From Oxyruncus cristatus (lineage: Eukaryota; Chordata; Aves; Passeriformes; Cotingidae), in the NCBI GenBank assembly GCA_013399855.1, contig VXAY01007414.1, positions 248,625 through 312,624 of the forward strand: 64,000 nt of DNA. Direction: 5' to 3'. The position numbers and the translations under genes were made by a program. The notes under the pieces were generated by a model, which searched no databases, was not told where the DNA came from, and worked only from the letters and a program-made list of their open reading frames with translations. This document shows, piece after piece, positions 24,141 to 36,500 of the stretch (position 1 is the stretch's first letter; each line of letters opens with the position of its first letter).

Positions 24141-24290
24141 AGCGCGGCGGCTCCGCGCCGGGCGCGGGGGCTGCTCCGCCCGGGTGCGCCCTCCGGCCCC
24201 GGCACAGGGCACAGGGCAGGGTTTGTCCTTTGCGGGACATCTGCTCAGCACTCCTATTCGCAGGGCCTCGTTTGCCGGGGCTGGGGCATC

Positions 24291-24667
24291 AAAGCTATTT
24301 TATGTGTCCAGCAGAGTTTCAAAAGGTTGCGTGGGGCGCTGTGTACAGGGTGAGAACAAGAGTCCCTTTCTTCCCCGGGCTGCCGGCCTCTGGAGCTGCT
24401 GGAAACTTCCAACGAATGATAAAGTTATACTTTTTCTTAATCATTTTATTTTCGTGGCTGACATTTAAAAAGCTCTGAACAAATATCTGCAAAGGGCACC
24501 AAATAAGATGAAAATTATTAAGATTCAAAAACCTTAACTTAAAAGATGAATTTCAGTGATGTAAATATTTAAACCACAATTTTTGTTTCTTTCTTCGGTG
24601 GATTAAGCTAGTCAGTGCAAATCTGTCTGGGGTTCTGTTGCCCACTCCCCTCCAAGGAAACATAATT
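24291..24667. other. Non-coding between CpG-rich patch and inverted repeat
   Basis: GC content falls back to AT-rich by about 24420. No feature recognised. Confidence 0.5.
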
Positions 24668-25398
24668 TTGCCACACAACACTGTTGGACACAGTTGTTAT
24701 AACAATGGCATTTCTCTATTTGTGATTCCATACTAAACTGAATTTTAAGGATACTTGCTTTTCTCACCATCTTCACGTTCTAGCACTACAAGGATTTCAT
24801 TTCTCAAATGCTTAAAGCAACCAACACACATTATGACCAAAGAATATCAATAACAGCATATCATCTGTTTCAATACATTGCTGTTGTTTCAAAACCAAAG
24901 TTCACCAGAACCATACAAGGTAATCAGGCACTCCAGCCAGTGATGGTAGTTCCTTGGGTGCAATGCACATTCGAATACAGAGATGTCCACCTGCCTCCTC
25001 ATTTTGCTCATGTCTCAGAACGATGTTTCTAATCCCTTTCAGGTTTGCCCAGGTTTTTTTTTTCTCATGGGGTCATTTTTGCCTCCTCTTACGTTTGCTC
25101 TAGAACAAGAAATGGAATGGAAGTGATGAAAAATATAGGCACTTTTTCCTTTTGAGTCTATACCACAATATTTGACATGAAGCATAAAAGCGTAGAGGTA
25201 TTCAGACAGACTGTCACCATATTGCAACCATCTCTCAGATTCAGTATTTTTTTTTATAGACCTGGATGTAGAGTCTATGTCTGTGAGATTTGACATGTCC
25301 TAGAAACTCCTAGCATAATGTCTAGCATCTTGAACCCGCAAACCATCTTCACACCTCTTTCCCTTTACTCATTTTAGAAAGATACGGACATTAAACAT
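24668..25398 (+). repeat. Inverted repeat, left arm (~0.73 kb)
   Basis: This segment matches the reverse complement of 28876-29547 along its whole length. For example 24752-24811 and the reverse complement of 29401-29460 differ at two of 60 positions. Other shared landmarks are 'caacactgttggacac', 'gtgattccatactaaactg', 'gtgcaatgcacattcgaa' and 'atgtctagcatcttga'. Similarity fades just outside 24668 and 25398. Some stretches (near 25020-25080) are present only in this arm. It is either one of two oppositely oriented copies of an interspersed element I do not recognise, or half of an old inverted duplication. No coding content recognised. Confidence 0.9.
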
Positions 25399-25680
25399 AC
25401 TGTTGTTTTTTGAAATAAACCAACCCAAATGTACAAACTTATTAGTAATGTAGTAGAAAAATTACTAAGCCTTGTGATTTCTGCACAGTTTTTATCAACC
25501 CATAAATTTTGTTAATAGGTAAGAGGAGTTCGCATAGACAAAACAGATCTCTTGATGTGGGGATTAATATTAAAATGTATTGCTACACGATAAGAACTAA
25601 GGGAATACTTATATACACAACAACTCTAACTAGTTTTCTTATAATAATAAACTTATATATTTACAAATACCACCCCTCCT
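25399..25680. other. Inverted-repeat spacer, left part
   Basis: AT-rich DNA between the left arm and the LTR-like element. It may contain the far end of that element, whose boundary is unclear. Confidence 0.45.
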
Positions 25681-26625
25681 TTTATTCAAAAACAGTCTAG
25701 AGGAAGAAGGAGAAGCAAAAGTCTTTAAGGTAACAGTTCCACATCACCGCAGCTAGAAAATCTCTCTCTCTCTCTCCATCGGAATGTAGAGGAGTTTGCC
25801 TCCCACTTCCACCCGCTTGTCTATGGCTACTGAGGGTTTACCGTGGGCTTCGAGGGAAACACTCGTATCACCATGTCATCACCACAGAGTATAGGGCTCC
25901 GTGGAGGTTCCTTCTATGAGGAGTTTTGGGAGGTTTCCCAACAGTCACCACCACTCCCCGGGTCACAGGGGTTCTGGGTTTTTTTTGGCTCAGTCCATAC
26001 CCAAGAATGTTCTCTGGTGCTGTGCTCTGCTGCTCCAAGTAGTTTCTTCTCTCACTCTCTGGAATTCTTCTGACTTTCTGCTTTTGGTCAGATGCCCAAT
26101 CTTGGCTCTTGGCCGCAGTCGGTTACTCCAATTCACCACCACCCCCCTATTCGCAGTGAAAGGGGTCATCCTGCCATCACACCTGGTCCAAAACTGCACT
26201 GGACCCCCCAGTACTGGGGGCTTAGTGTTAGGCTCAACTCTTGGACTAAGGTCCAAGGTCGTGAGGGGCTCGGCCACTCAATGGAGAGTTCACCAGCTTC
26301 TTTATCACTTTGTGGCTGTAATTCTTCTGCAATTTGTTGCATGCGGCTTCCAGGTGATTTAGTTTTGGCTTTGAGCCATCCCTGCCCTCCCCAGGCCAGG
26401 CTAGGTCCCAGGAGGGCCCACACGCCCCAGGCCCACCAGGGCCGGGGTGTGCTGCCACGTTAACTCCTTAATTTCTTCTGCGCAACTTATCTTCTCTTCC
26501 GGTTTGTTAAATATGTCATTCTTAGAGACATCACAAAAGTCTCTGATTGGTTACTTGGCCAGAATTTCACCTGGAGTTAACTATTTTCTACCTCAATACT
26601 GGGGGGGATGGGCTAAACCAAGACA
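25681..26625 (-). mobile_element. LTR-retrotransposon (ERV-like) sequence, minus strand
   Basis: Read on the minus strand, the block starts at 26625 with TGTCTTGGTTTAGCCC, resembling the TG-starting 5' ends of several avian endogenous-retrovirus LTRs. It is GC-richer than its surroundings and ends near an AATAAA (25686-25681, minus). Inside are a 16-bp palindrome CCCCCAGTACTGGGGG (26205-26220), a near-copy of half of it at 26594-26607, and a short (CT)n at 25761-25779. I found no target-site duplication and no complete retroviral gene; open frames here are short and overlapping. The 25681 end is uncertain. It may be a solo LTR or an LTR with a piece of internal sequence. Confidence 0.5.
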
Positions 26626-28875
26626 GCCATAAAACCTAAAACCTTGAGGCTAGTTGTTCTGTAGTTGTATATCACATGCAGCATTCAAGTATAACAAAGT
26701 TAGCTGTTCATTGTAAGCAGAAAGCTGTTCATTGTAGGCAGAGCTTCCCCCCAGATTTATCAAATGTCAGGTACTAAACTGGAACTGATTAAATGTGTGA
26801 CTAATTTAGTTGGTACATTCATTTTGAACAACTGCAAACAAACATGTGTGTAATAGTAAAGTTGCATTTTTGCATTCCAGCAAGTATAAGCAGAACTTTT
26901 TGTCACCCACGCCCCCTGTTTTTGCTTTACACACCTGAATAGTAAAACTGTGAGACTTTCTGTAATGTGGAAGCAACAAGAAAAATATTTGTAGTCTCCT
27001 AAATAGGGTTTTTTGCCCTAAAGATGTCATATAGTTAAACCAAAATTTTCCTCCATGCTTAAATATTAAATGACAGTAATTTCCTTGTTGATTGTTGAGA
27101 ATTGTTGATACAACAGTTAGGGTTTGGTGATTGGCCTATATATTTATTTATTTATTATCTACCAGAACTTTTTTCTTTCCATGATACAAAGGATAGTTCT
27201 AGTAAGACGGTGACTAATGGAACAGATGCTTTTTAGACGCTTTTAGTTTTGAACTTCGAAACTAATACTGGCAGTTTTCAGGAATAGGATTAACACGTAG
27301 CTTCTTTCTGTAATAATGCTTAGCAGTGTTTTGTAGCTTATATAAGGTACATTGCTGGACAAGCAGTGCTGAGTGCTTGTGTGCAGGACGGACTGCACAC
27401 ATCTGCCTGTGCAGCGCTTTCAGCAGAAGAATCAGTACGTTTTGATAGTAGCACTACAGAGTCATTTGAAAACAATAAGCTGCAGAATTCAGTAGCTTGT
27501 ATTAACTATGAGAGTTTTTGTTTTCTTGTGCATAGGGGGACATGACCCACTCATGTGACATTAACTGATAATCATTCAAGTTGCTGTGTGAAGTTGGTCA
27601 GGAAGGTGTGAGAGGTAAGTGACAAGTCTGTAGCTAATTGTCAGAATTTGGAAGGCATTACAATAGAAGTACTCTCCTAAACTTACTGTTTCTTGTAAAC
27701 TGTTTCCTACAGTTTGCTGCTATCAGAGAACAGATGTGGGCTATTGAATATAAAAGTGTGGCCTGCCTTAAGTTTTACATAAGGTGGCAGTTCCAGAGCA
27801 GTTACACCCGTGATTCTTCTATTGCTGTCTCACTCCAGTTCTGTTGGGTTTTTAGCTCTGTGGTACAGAAAGGAATATTTTATCCACATTTTGTCATTAA
27901 ATGGTTGGCTTAGGTTCTCACTTGTCTTCCAAAATACATGTGCGAGCATATTTGGAGAACTCGCCTAATGGTTTCATAACCCATTTTTACGAACAACTTG
28001 CATCTTTCTTTCTTTGAGAAATTCCTTCCAGGTGCGGTATATGTCAGACAAGTTTGTCTGTGGGTGAGGATGCACATCCTTAGGTGCACCTACCTTTATC
28101 TGCAGTCTGAGGGAGGCTTGGTGTGCATTGGTGGTGCTGCTTTTAGAAAGAACAAAGGGCCTGCAGATGTAGAGCCTGAGATGGAACTGTATCACCTTGT
28201 GCTTGATGAAAGCTTACTTTGAACAAGTGCTGTCCATAACACATGCTTCTCCTGTATCACTCAGGCTCACTAAAAAGGATACTTTTTTATAATCTTCTTT
28301 CTCACTTTGCTCCTTTTTTTTTTTCCTTTTTTTTCCCCCCAGATTTCCATCACGAGCATGTTCAAAGTAGTTGTTGTTGGTACTAAACATGACAGAAAGC
28401 TGAGCAGGCAATCTGGGACTCGTGTGCCATGCTCTAAGATGCCTTGTGACTGTATGATATGTGAGTGAAACATCCAGGCTGTCTCTGAATACTTTCAGAG
28501 TTTGTTTTTTTGGTTTTTTTTTTAGCATTGATACAGTCTTACTTCCTAATCTGGGATCTTGTGATACCAGAGAGAGATGCTGGTGGGTAATGTACAAGAG
28601 TCTTGAGCTCCATTGCTTACACACAATACATCTGTTTCATATACCTGATCAGTCAGTTTATTAGAAATAGTGTTACAGATGTCAGGCTTTCAAAATAGAT
28701 TTCTTTTAACTGTGCCATAGAGTATTGTGTGTTAAATATTACTTCATGTTTGTTTTTAAAAAATATGTTTATCATCAAACAGAACATAGTAGTGGAATAG
28801 TTGAAGAATAGTAAGTACAAAACCAAAATGGTGGCAGGAAGCATAAATATTCTCACCTTTGGGAATGATGAAAGA
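26626..28875. other. Inverted-repeat spacer, right part
   Basis: Non-coding. It contains an imperfect tandem pair of 19-mers (AGCTGTTCATTGTAAGCAG at 26702-26720 and a one-base variant at 26723-26741), an ATTT run near 27141-27157, and a pyrimidine tract at about 28298-28340. No gene recognised. Confidence 0.5.
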
Positions 28876-29547
28876 AAATACCTTTTAATAACAGTATCTT
28901 GCTAAAATGTGTAAAGATGGGGTGTGAAGATGGTTTGTGGGCTCAAGATGCTAGACATCATGCTAGGAGTTATTAGGACACATCAAATATCAGAAACATA
29001 GCTTCTACATCCAAATTTACAATAAAATACTGATTCTGAGAGATGTCTGCATTGTAGGGACTGTCTGAATACCTTTGTGCTTTAATTCTTCATGTCAAAT
29101 ATCATGGTATAGCCTCAAAATGAAAAAGTGCCTGTGTTTTTACATTTCTGCTGTTGCCTTTCTTGTTCTAAAGCAAGTGCAAGAGATGACAAAAATAAAC
29201 TGAGGGTCAGGTGGACTTCTGTGTGTCTCTGAATTCGAATGTGCATTGCACCTAAGGAACTACCATGACTGGCTGGAGCACTGGATTACCTCGTATGGTT
29301 TTGGTGAACTTTGATTTAGAAACAGCAGTAGTGTTTTAAAGGAGTTGAGAAGTAGCTGTTGTTGATATTCTTTGGACATAGTGTGTTTGAGTTTCTTGAA
29401 GCATTTGAGAAATGAAATCCTTTTAGTGCTAGAATGTGAAGATGGTGAGAAAAGCAAGTATTCTTAAAATTCAGTTTAGTATGGAATCACAAATAAAAAA
29501 ATGCCATTGTTATAACAGCTGTGTCCAACAGTGTTGCATGGCTAAAT
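28876..29547 (-). repeat. Inverted repeat, right arm (~0.67 kb)
   Basis: This is the reverse-complement partner of 24668-25398. It retains the same landmarks in mirror order, from 'ggtgtgaagatggtttgtgg' at 28920 to 'gtgtccaacagtgttg' at 29521. The arms differ by substitutions and some indels, so the pair is not recent or has not been homogenised by gene conversion. Confidence 0.9.
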
Positions 29548-31530
29548 GAGGCTGTTTGAATTTCTTAACTGAATTTTCATACCTAATGTTATTTGGATTC
29601 TTTCCAAGCATAAGCTTAGTTAATTTTCCTGCATGTTATAAGATTAAAACATGGCAACATTAACGTTTTTTTTTCTTTTTGATTCTTAAGGTATTGTGAA
29701 CAGCTTGATTCCCCCCCCCTTTCTATTTTGTGTTGTTTATGAGAGAAATGTGCATCTTTGAATTCCATTCCTTATATGTGGTAAAGCCTTTTAAATATAT
29801 TGCTGAAGTGTTTAACTGTTTAGCAGAGTTATGTTCACATATGTGCCGTTCTGTTATTCCTTAGTTGCTCTGCCTTGTCCAATGTGGCATTTTAGTAGTC
29901 TTTTTTCTAGTTCTTGGATTTTTGTCTGGAATTTACAACTGCATAGGTTGGACTTTTCAGTAAGTCATTACTGATGTGTTTCTTGAAGTGACAATTACTA
30001 ATATTTTCTCTTTCTGAGATGTGTAGATTTGGATGCAAACAAGACACAGGATTTATACTGTCTGTCTACATTTATAAAAGTGCTTGCTCTTTAGCTGTGG
30101 ATGGGGATGACTGAAGCACAGCCAGGAAAACTTTATTTGATATTTGGATGAATGCCATAAATAGAATTCAGCTAACACATGCCTTTGTCTGTTGTTAAAA
30201 TTCAACTTTAAATGGATTAATTTCTCAACCCTACCCTTCTGTGCAGAATCCTGCATATTAACAGCTTTTCTGAAGGTTAGTGGAACACTGCAGTAACTGG
30301 TTTTTGTTCAGCTGTGAATTGCTTGCAAAACTACCTTTTTAATAGTAGCATTTTTTGGTATTAAGAGTTATACTTTAAAAAATGCAAGAAACAACTTTTA
30401 GTTCTCATTTTTATTTTTAAGTACAAGAAGTAATGATATCACAGTTGGGATAAAATTTTAATGACTGGGGGGGTTAATTATATACTACTGATAATCTTTC
30501 TTTAAAATAGAAGTGGCTGTCTTTCAGCAAATTCTTCTGTCTTCATTAACATACTATAGTGTGCATTTCAGTGTCGGAGTAGCAGCATTTGCAGGTAAGA
30601 TTTGGATTTTACACTGTCCAGTGCTGCATCATCAACATGGAGAGCCCAGATCCTCTGCTGAGTGTTCAGAGTGGAGCTGTGCCAACATAAACTTCTTAAT
30701 CATAAAGTTTTCTAGTGCAGGTAGAACCATGACATCTGCCTTTCCTGGTGTACTCGTGACTTGTGTTGATTTAGGGTTTGCTTCTTTTGTCTGAAGCCAG
30801 AGGAAACTGTAAGGAAGATTTTCTGTTTGGCTGTGTAAAACATCTTTGTATACGCTGCAGTTGCTTTGAAAACCTGCCATTGTTGCTGTAGCATCACTGT
30901 AGCTTTGTCAGTATTGATGGTAACAGGAGAACCGGTGGGAAGACTTTCTTCCAGTCTTTTACTGTTTTACAGGTACTCTGAATATACTGTGGCTGAGAGA
31001 GGGAGGGAATAGCACTCTATAATTTGTTTCCACTGTCCTTTCTTTAGGGGTGCTACTCAAATGAAAGCACTTGAGGAATATCAGGAAGCATACCAGGTGT
31101 CTTGCTGACATACTTTCTTTTGAGAGCTGTGTGAAAAATAGTTATCCAGGTAGTGCTGGGAAACTCATTCTGAATACATTAATGTCAATAGGAACAGAAG
31201 GAAGTAGTCTTTGTGTATTTGTCAATTAAGCACATTATTTTTAGATGTACTTGAAGACATTAATGAAAGCATTGTTTTAGTCAGTCTTACCTAGTGGACT
31301 GAGCACTAGGTAAGACAAATTTGTGTCCTGCTAAATGATGGCTGGCTGAGAAGTCTTGTGAGTTATGTTTTTTCTATGACTCAGTTTTCTGCATCTGCAA
31401 ATATGGGAGTAGTCAGACTGACAACTTTGTAGAAAATTTTAAAGTGTCTGCATCAAAACTCTTAAATAGTGTATGGTGCCCTTTTGCTCACTTTCACTAA
31501 GTGTAGGTTTTCTTCTTGCTGTTTGGGTTT
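29548..31530. other. Non-coding, no recognised feature
   Basis: AT-rich; a C run lies at 29711-29719. Short open frames at 30513-30880 overlap in opposite directions and resemble nothing known. Confidence 0.55.
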
Positions 31531-31636
31531 TGCCATGGAGGTATGGTTAAATCTTTATGGTTGTCTGACTTGGCAGAGTAAGGTTTATGATTGGACCATA
31601 AATGTCTTTTCCAGGCTAAATGATTCTATGATTCTG
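31531..31636 (+). mobile_element. CR1 LINE, 3' end fragment (diverged)
   Basis: Begins at 'tgccatggaggtatggttaa', keeps 'gtcttttccaggctaaatga' and ends in two ATTCTATG-like octamers ('gattctatgattctg'), the CR1 tail in sense orientation. The middle is heavily diverged. Confidence 0.85.
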
Positions 31637-33521
31637 TCCTGAACAATTCTAAAGAATAGCAGAGACTGAAAACATATGAATTGATAATAGCTTTGTGACT
31701 TATCTGTTTGCCGAAAACAGTTCTTTTCTCTACTAAATTACTGATTTCAAGGTACCACGGCTAAATGCAGCTGTTCCTGTGCACTGTAGCTAATGTACCA
31801 CTTGTGTGTGTATGTGACTTACCTGCCTGGGGTGGTGGGCCCCTTGGCTTGCATCTGAAATGATGTCAAGGGTGCAGAGATGTGTAAGGAACAACATTTG
31901 GATGCTTTCATTTATCCAAAACGGAAGCTGTTCTGGTCTACTCTTCCATTTGGAGAGATTAATTTCAAGCGAAAAATATGTTAAGAGCTACTTTTGTTTA
32001 CAGAAGTGCACATCACTGCTGAAGAGACTTGGAAGGATTTCAGATGTGCTTGTGCTTTTGCATTAAATGGATGATTTTTGGTGTTTTTATTCTGCTGCCT
32101 TTGCTACTGTGTCTGTTTCTGCATTTTCCCATCGTGTGGCCTGTTTACCCCAGGAAGAGTCCTCGAGCCATTGCCTTCCTGCATGGATGGATTAAGGTGT
32201 GTTCTGCGTTTTGTTCTGTGTCTGCAGGCATCATCTCTGCTTGGTCCAAAGATAGGAAAGGGAAATGGGCTCTTCCCAACTTACACTGTGCTATGCAGTT
32301 CAATTAGCTACATTTTATATAGCTCAGCGTGGCATAACTTCCCCCTCAGCAGAGCCCCTTTTTCTCAGGGCAGTTCTCAAACCTGCCTCTTGTATATGTG
32401 GTGACAGATATTTGTGTCATTTGCCCCTTGTGTGAATTCTTGTGCTTCAGGGAAGGGAAAGCAAAGAGGGGAAAACACACTTTAAAAAAATTTCGTTTTC
32501 TTTTACCCTGCTTAGTGTAGTGGTGGAGAGGAATCTTCTCCAGGTCCCATTTATTAACAATTCAGCAGGCACAAATGAAAATCCTGTTCCAGTGCTGGGA
32601 AAAGCATGGCTAAGGCACATGAGAGCTTAGTGAGATCCCTGGCCCTGCACCTTGTTGGGGGAAGTCTGCCAGCCTCTCTGCCTGGTCACCGTGGTCAAAC
32701 TCTTGTACCTTCCAGGGCTTTCCGTGAAGGATGATGTTTTCCCTTCTTGGAGACTTAATCTGAGTCTTAAAGATGCATGTGAAATAGCAGGGCAAGAGAG
32801 TGAAAAGCAAAATGTGTGAAAGGATTTCTTGAAAGGATTTCTGAGTCCTGGGAAGCTCAGGTTTTCTGAAATGTACAAAGAAGCTTTAACATTTAGAATT
32901 TAATTTTATTTGTTAATCTCTTTATTCATCGTTAAATTACTCTTCAGTTATTCTGACTTATGTTGTTCATCTTCTTTCTTTGCTTTTTACATGTTTCTCA
33001 TGTATTAACAGTATTATTCAAAGGGTATAGCTATGAAACGTAACGAACAAATATTTCAGTTCAGAACCCTATTTTTATTATTTTTAGGAAATAGATTAAG
33101 CAATTAATATATTATAGCGAGACACTAAGAAAGAATTAAACAACCCATCTTTCCTTAGTCTGGTCTACATTAATTCCCTCGTGTTGCTTGCTATAGCTCT
33201 CATGTGTTGTCTCCAACACCTTCCCATCCCACAGTTAACTGTTTCTTCCTTGTAGTTAGTGGAGATCCCGGTGAGGTCATCTGGGGAGCAAGATCCCTAA
33301 AGTCAGTTTGTGGAAGGCTGCTTAAGCTGCTGACACTGAGATCGAAGGGTCCTGTGTCAGTCCCATGCCCGAGGGTGGTGGTGCAGTTCTTGTAGTGCAT
33401 AACTTCTCTGCTTTAAAGTTGAAACTGAGTTCATGTTTATACTTTTGTATGTTTCATATTTAAAAATAAGAGTAATTATCTGTAGTGGCATAATAAATAA
33501 ACTGCTTTTTTCCATCTTCAG
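31637..33521. other. Non-coding, intron-like
   Basis: AT-rich DNA without a recognised feature. It ends in the polypyrimidine tract and AG of the candidate exon at 33522. Confidence 0.5.
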
Positions 33522-33581
33522 AAACACTTTTCCCCGGGGAGAATTCAGCAGCAGCAGTACAAGGCAGTTGCTGTGCTCAGG
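33522..33581 (+). other. Candidate internal exon, 60 nt
   Basis: A good acceptor (CTGCTTTTTTCCATCTTCAG, ending 33521) and a donor (CAGG then GTATGTGA, intron from 33582) bound exactly 60 bases, so an exon here would keep frame. All three frames are open; the frame in phase 0 reads KHFSPGRIQQQQYKAVAVLR, which I cannot assign to a protein. The segment is GC-richer than its surroundings. It could equally be a non-coding RNA exon or a chance pair of splice signals. Confidence 0.25.
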
Positions 33582-36500
33582 GTATGTGATTTCTTTCCTG
33601 GCCCTGGACTTTTATCTTTCTGAAGAATATTTTATGATTCAGAACACTTGGTCACATCTGGTACTTCTCAGAAATGGTTGCTTTTCCAAGAATAGCATGC
33701 AAACGTGAAATCAGAATCACAAGCAGATATTTGCTAATATGGCCATAGATAACCTTTTAGCTCATGTTTAATAAATAACCATCTGTAAAGAATGCATATT
33801 AATAGAGAACAGAGATAATTTCTGTCAGTGTTAATATGTTAACTGTACTGTGTTACTGGTGTTGTATTTATTGCTACAAAATAGCACTATTTATTGTCTA
33901 AAATTGTCAGTTGCTGCTTACGGAAAAGTGACGTTTTTGTCATTGCTTTTTTAGAACTGAAAATGTTTGTGTTTCCTTAAAGAACACTGGATGACTACCT
34001 GGGTCAATTATGGCTTAATTTTTTCATCCATCGATAAATTATTTGTCAGAGTGCCGTGGAATGTGGGGAATTTCTGGCTTTTTGTTTGTCTTTGCATTTT
34101 CAGTGAACTTGGTGTGGCTCTTGCAGTTGGGCTGGTAAAAGTGGAGTGACTTGACTGCTGCTCTTAAAGAAGCTTATTAAAAAAAAAAAAATCTGTTTCA
34201 CAAGGCTGACCAGTAGTCTTTTTTTCTCTTCTTACATTATTCTCCTTTTAACTTACATTCAGTTTGGGAGAGGTCAGCATACAGATGCAGCTGACAATAG
34301 TTTTCCTTCTCTGAAAAGTCTTCCTGTTACTGCTGGAGGAGGAGAAAAAGGCATAGGCTGTGCTGCCCACTGCCCCAGCCCTTCTAGAACGGTCCTCGTC
34401 ACAGTGGGACCTTAATTGGTGGCAAAATGTATTCAGATGCCATTCTAGGGAAGGCGTGACAGGAGACAATGTCGGAAGTGTCCCTTAAGCAGCAAGAGCT
34501 GTGGTGTCTGCATGCTCTAAGAATGAGGCAATTGCCATCTGCCTTTGCTGAGGTATCCAGTACGTCATGTCTTTAGTGCAGCTCTGGGTATTTTGGGAGT
34601 TCAGGATGGGGGTGACTACTCGTACATCTGAAAAATAAGTGTTGGCAGAGGCAGGTTTGGGAGGCATGCAGGTTACCTAATCTGCTTACCCAAAGGATGA
34701 ACCTGGTAAGGGAGAGGGGTGAAGTACACTGGGGTGGCACTGGCTGGGCTGTGCCACCAGCAGGAGCCTTCAAATCCCCTCCTCTGGCTCTAGAGAGCTG
34801 GCCTTCCTGGTGGAGCTGCACAGCAGAGCAGGACCAGTCAGCAGTTGGGCAGGTGGAGAGGGGTGAGATGGGTTAAATGCCAAAACAAGTTCACGTGAGT
34901 AAACCCATAGGTGTATGTTTGGGGCACTTTTTTTGTGTTTATTTATTTATTTTAAGTTTAGAAACTTAATTGGTCATTATCATCTCACTTGACGATAATG
35001 CTGACATTCCTCAGACATAGAGATGCACATGAGCATAGCAAGTACATCTCAAGTTTGCAGATGATGTGAAAGAACTGTTCGGGAAAGATAGCACAGCACT
35101 GAGAATTCATTAGAGCATTGCTTGCATTATAGTTGAAATACCTTCAAAGAGAAACTAACAATTGAAATAAGTTCAGAAGCAGAAGAGCCTCGCAGGCATT
35201 AGGGAAGGGGTGGATAGAAGCTTATGTCTTAACAAAATATCCCCAGCTAGAATATTATTTTACATCTCTGCTCTCTAGTTCTCTCCCTTGGTTATTTACA
35301 AATGGAAAATAAAATTTACAATTATACCTGATTAGATATTTTTAGATCTCAACAAAGCATATTTGTGTTCTCTATGCAATTATTACAGAGTTGCTGGGCA
35401 CAACTTGCTAGTTGAATTTGAGTTATCTTTTGTGTTCAAGCAATTTAGTCTCTTCTGTTTTGTATGATGAACGAACTATGTTCTCCTCCATCTATAGCAC
35501 TCTTTAGAAAAAGGCTATTCTATATTTTATATTATTTTTAACCAGTAATTCTTTTCCAATTTTATAGTGAAAATTAACCTAATTTAATCAAGTATAGCCT
35601 GTACAAAAGATTTTCATTATTCAAGTTGTGATCGTGTAGACTGCATTCAGGTTTAAATAAGCAGTGTTGCCATTCTCAATTCAGAAGACATAAATCCAGC
35701 AACTATCTCTGGCTCCTCTTCCTTCTCCTGACTCACTTATTTGTACGTGTTCAAGTATGTTGACCCTTTAAATCCTAAATGTGAATCTGTGGTTCTTGTT
35801 AATGGATTGTCTGGGCTTGTTCTGAAAAATGACTCTTGTGCATCTCAGTATTGAGGCTGGAGCTAATTCTGAAGCATCTTGTCAGTGCCATACTCTTTTA
35901 CTGGGAAACTGAAGCACGGAGAGGCAGAGGCATTGGGATTCTGCCTTTTGTTTTCTCTTAATGTGGTTTGAGGTTCATTAATGAGACCAGCCATTTTCAG
36001 ATGTGACCAATAATTCCCTGTTATGCAGTGCTCTTCAAACTACATTTGTTTTGAAGTTTTGAGAGAGGACAGGCTGCATTTATCAGCCTACAAGACTTTG
36101 TGAATATGGAATGTTTCCTTATGGGAAATGTCACTTAAACCACTGTCAAATGCAAGGTAAAAGGCAAATTGTATAATTATATCTCAGCCTTTCAGTAGAT
36201 TACCACTGTTTGATGTACTTTTGATAATGCTCATTATTTCAAGGTATTATCACCTTGAGCCTAGATTGCATTAATTACATTGTTAATCTTTAAACTCATA
36301 CTGTTCTTCTTGAGTGATGGAAATAATGTTATTTTTCTTTTTAACTTTCTTGCTTCTAAGATATAATGTTTTATTTGAAATGACTAGAAGTAACTTAAAA
36401 ATGAATGAAACTTGCAAAGGGGTATCAGCGAAATAAGACTGAAATACAATATTACAAATGCTGAGAGCTCACAGTTTCTTCAGGCATGTGTCAGCTCTGC

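Larger units (their letters stand above)
23650..24290. promoter_or_regulatory. CpG-rich patch interrupted by a minisatellite
   Basis: CpG-bearing sequence lies on both sides of the minisatellite: 23660-23800 moderately, and 24141-24260 densely, with GCGCGG, CCGCGCC and GGGCGCGGGG runs. The dense right side looks like a CpG island edge whose remainder is missing at the gap. A near-palindrome around 23672-23692 (CCCTCCGC ... GCGGGAGGG) could fold as a hairpin. Promoter activity is inferred from composition only. Confidence 0.45.

Noticed and set aside
23607..24478. Long open frames on both strands (up to 266 codons) with repeated GMGRHRRDGKAQEGWEG-like or IPPVPSHPSCAFPSLLCL-like peptides
   Set aside because: They are produced by the 19-bp tandem repeat, which is open in all six frames; no sequence outside the array supports a protein and the frames run through an N.
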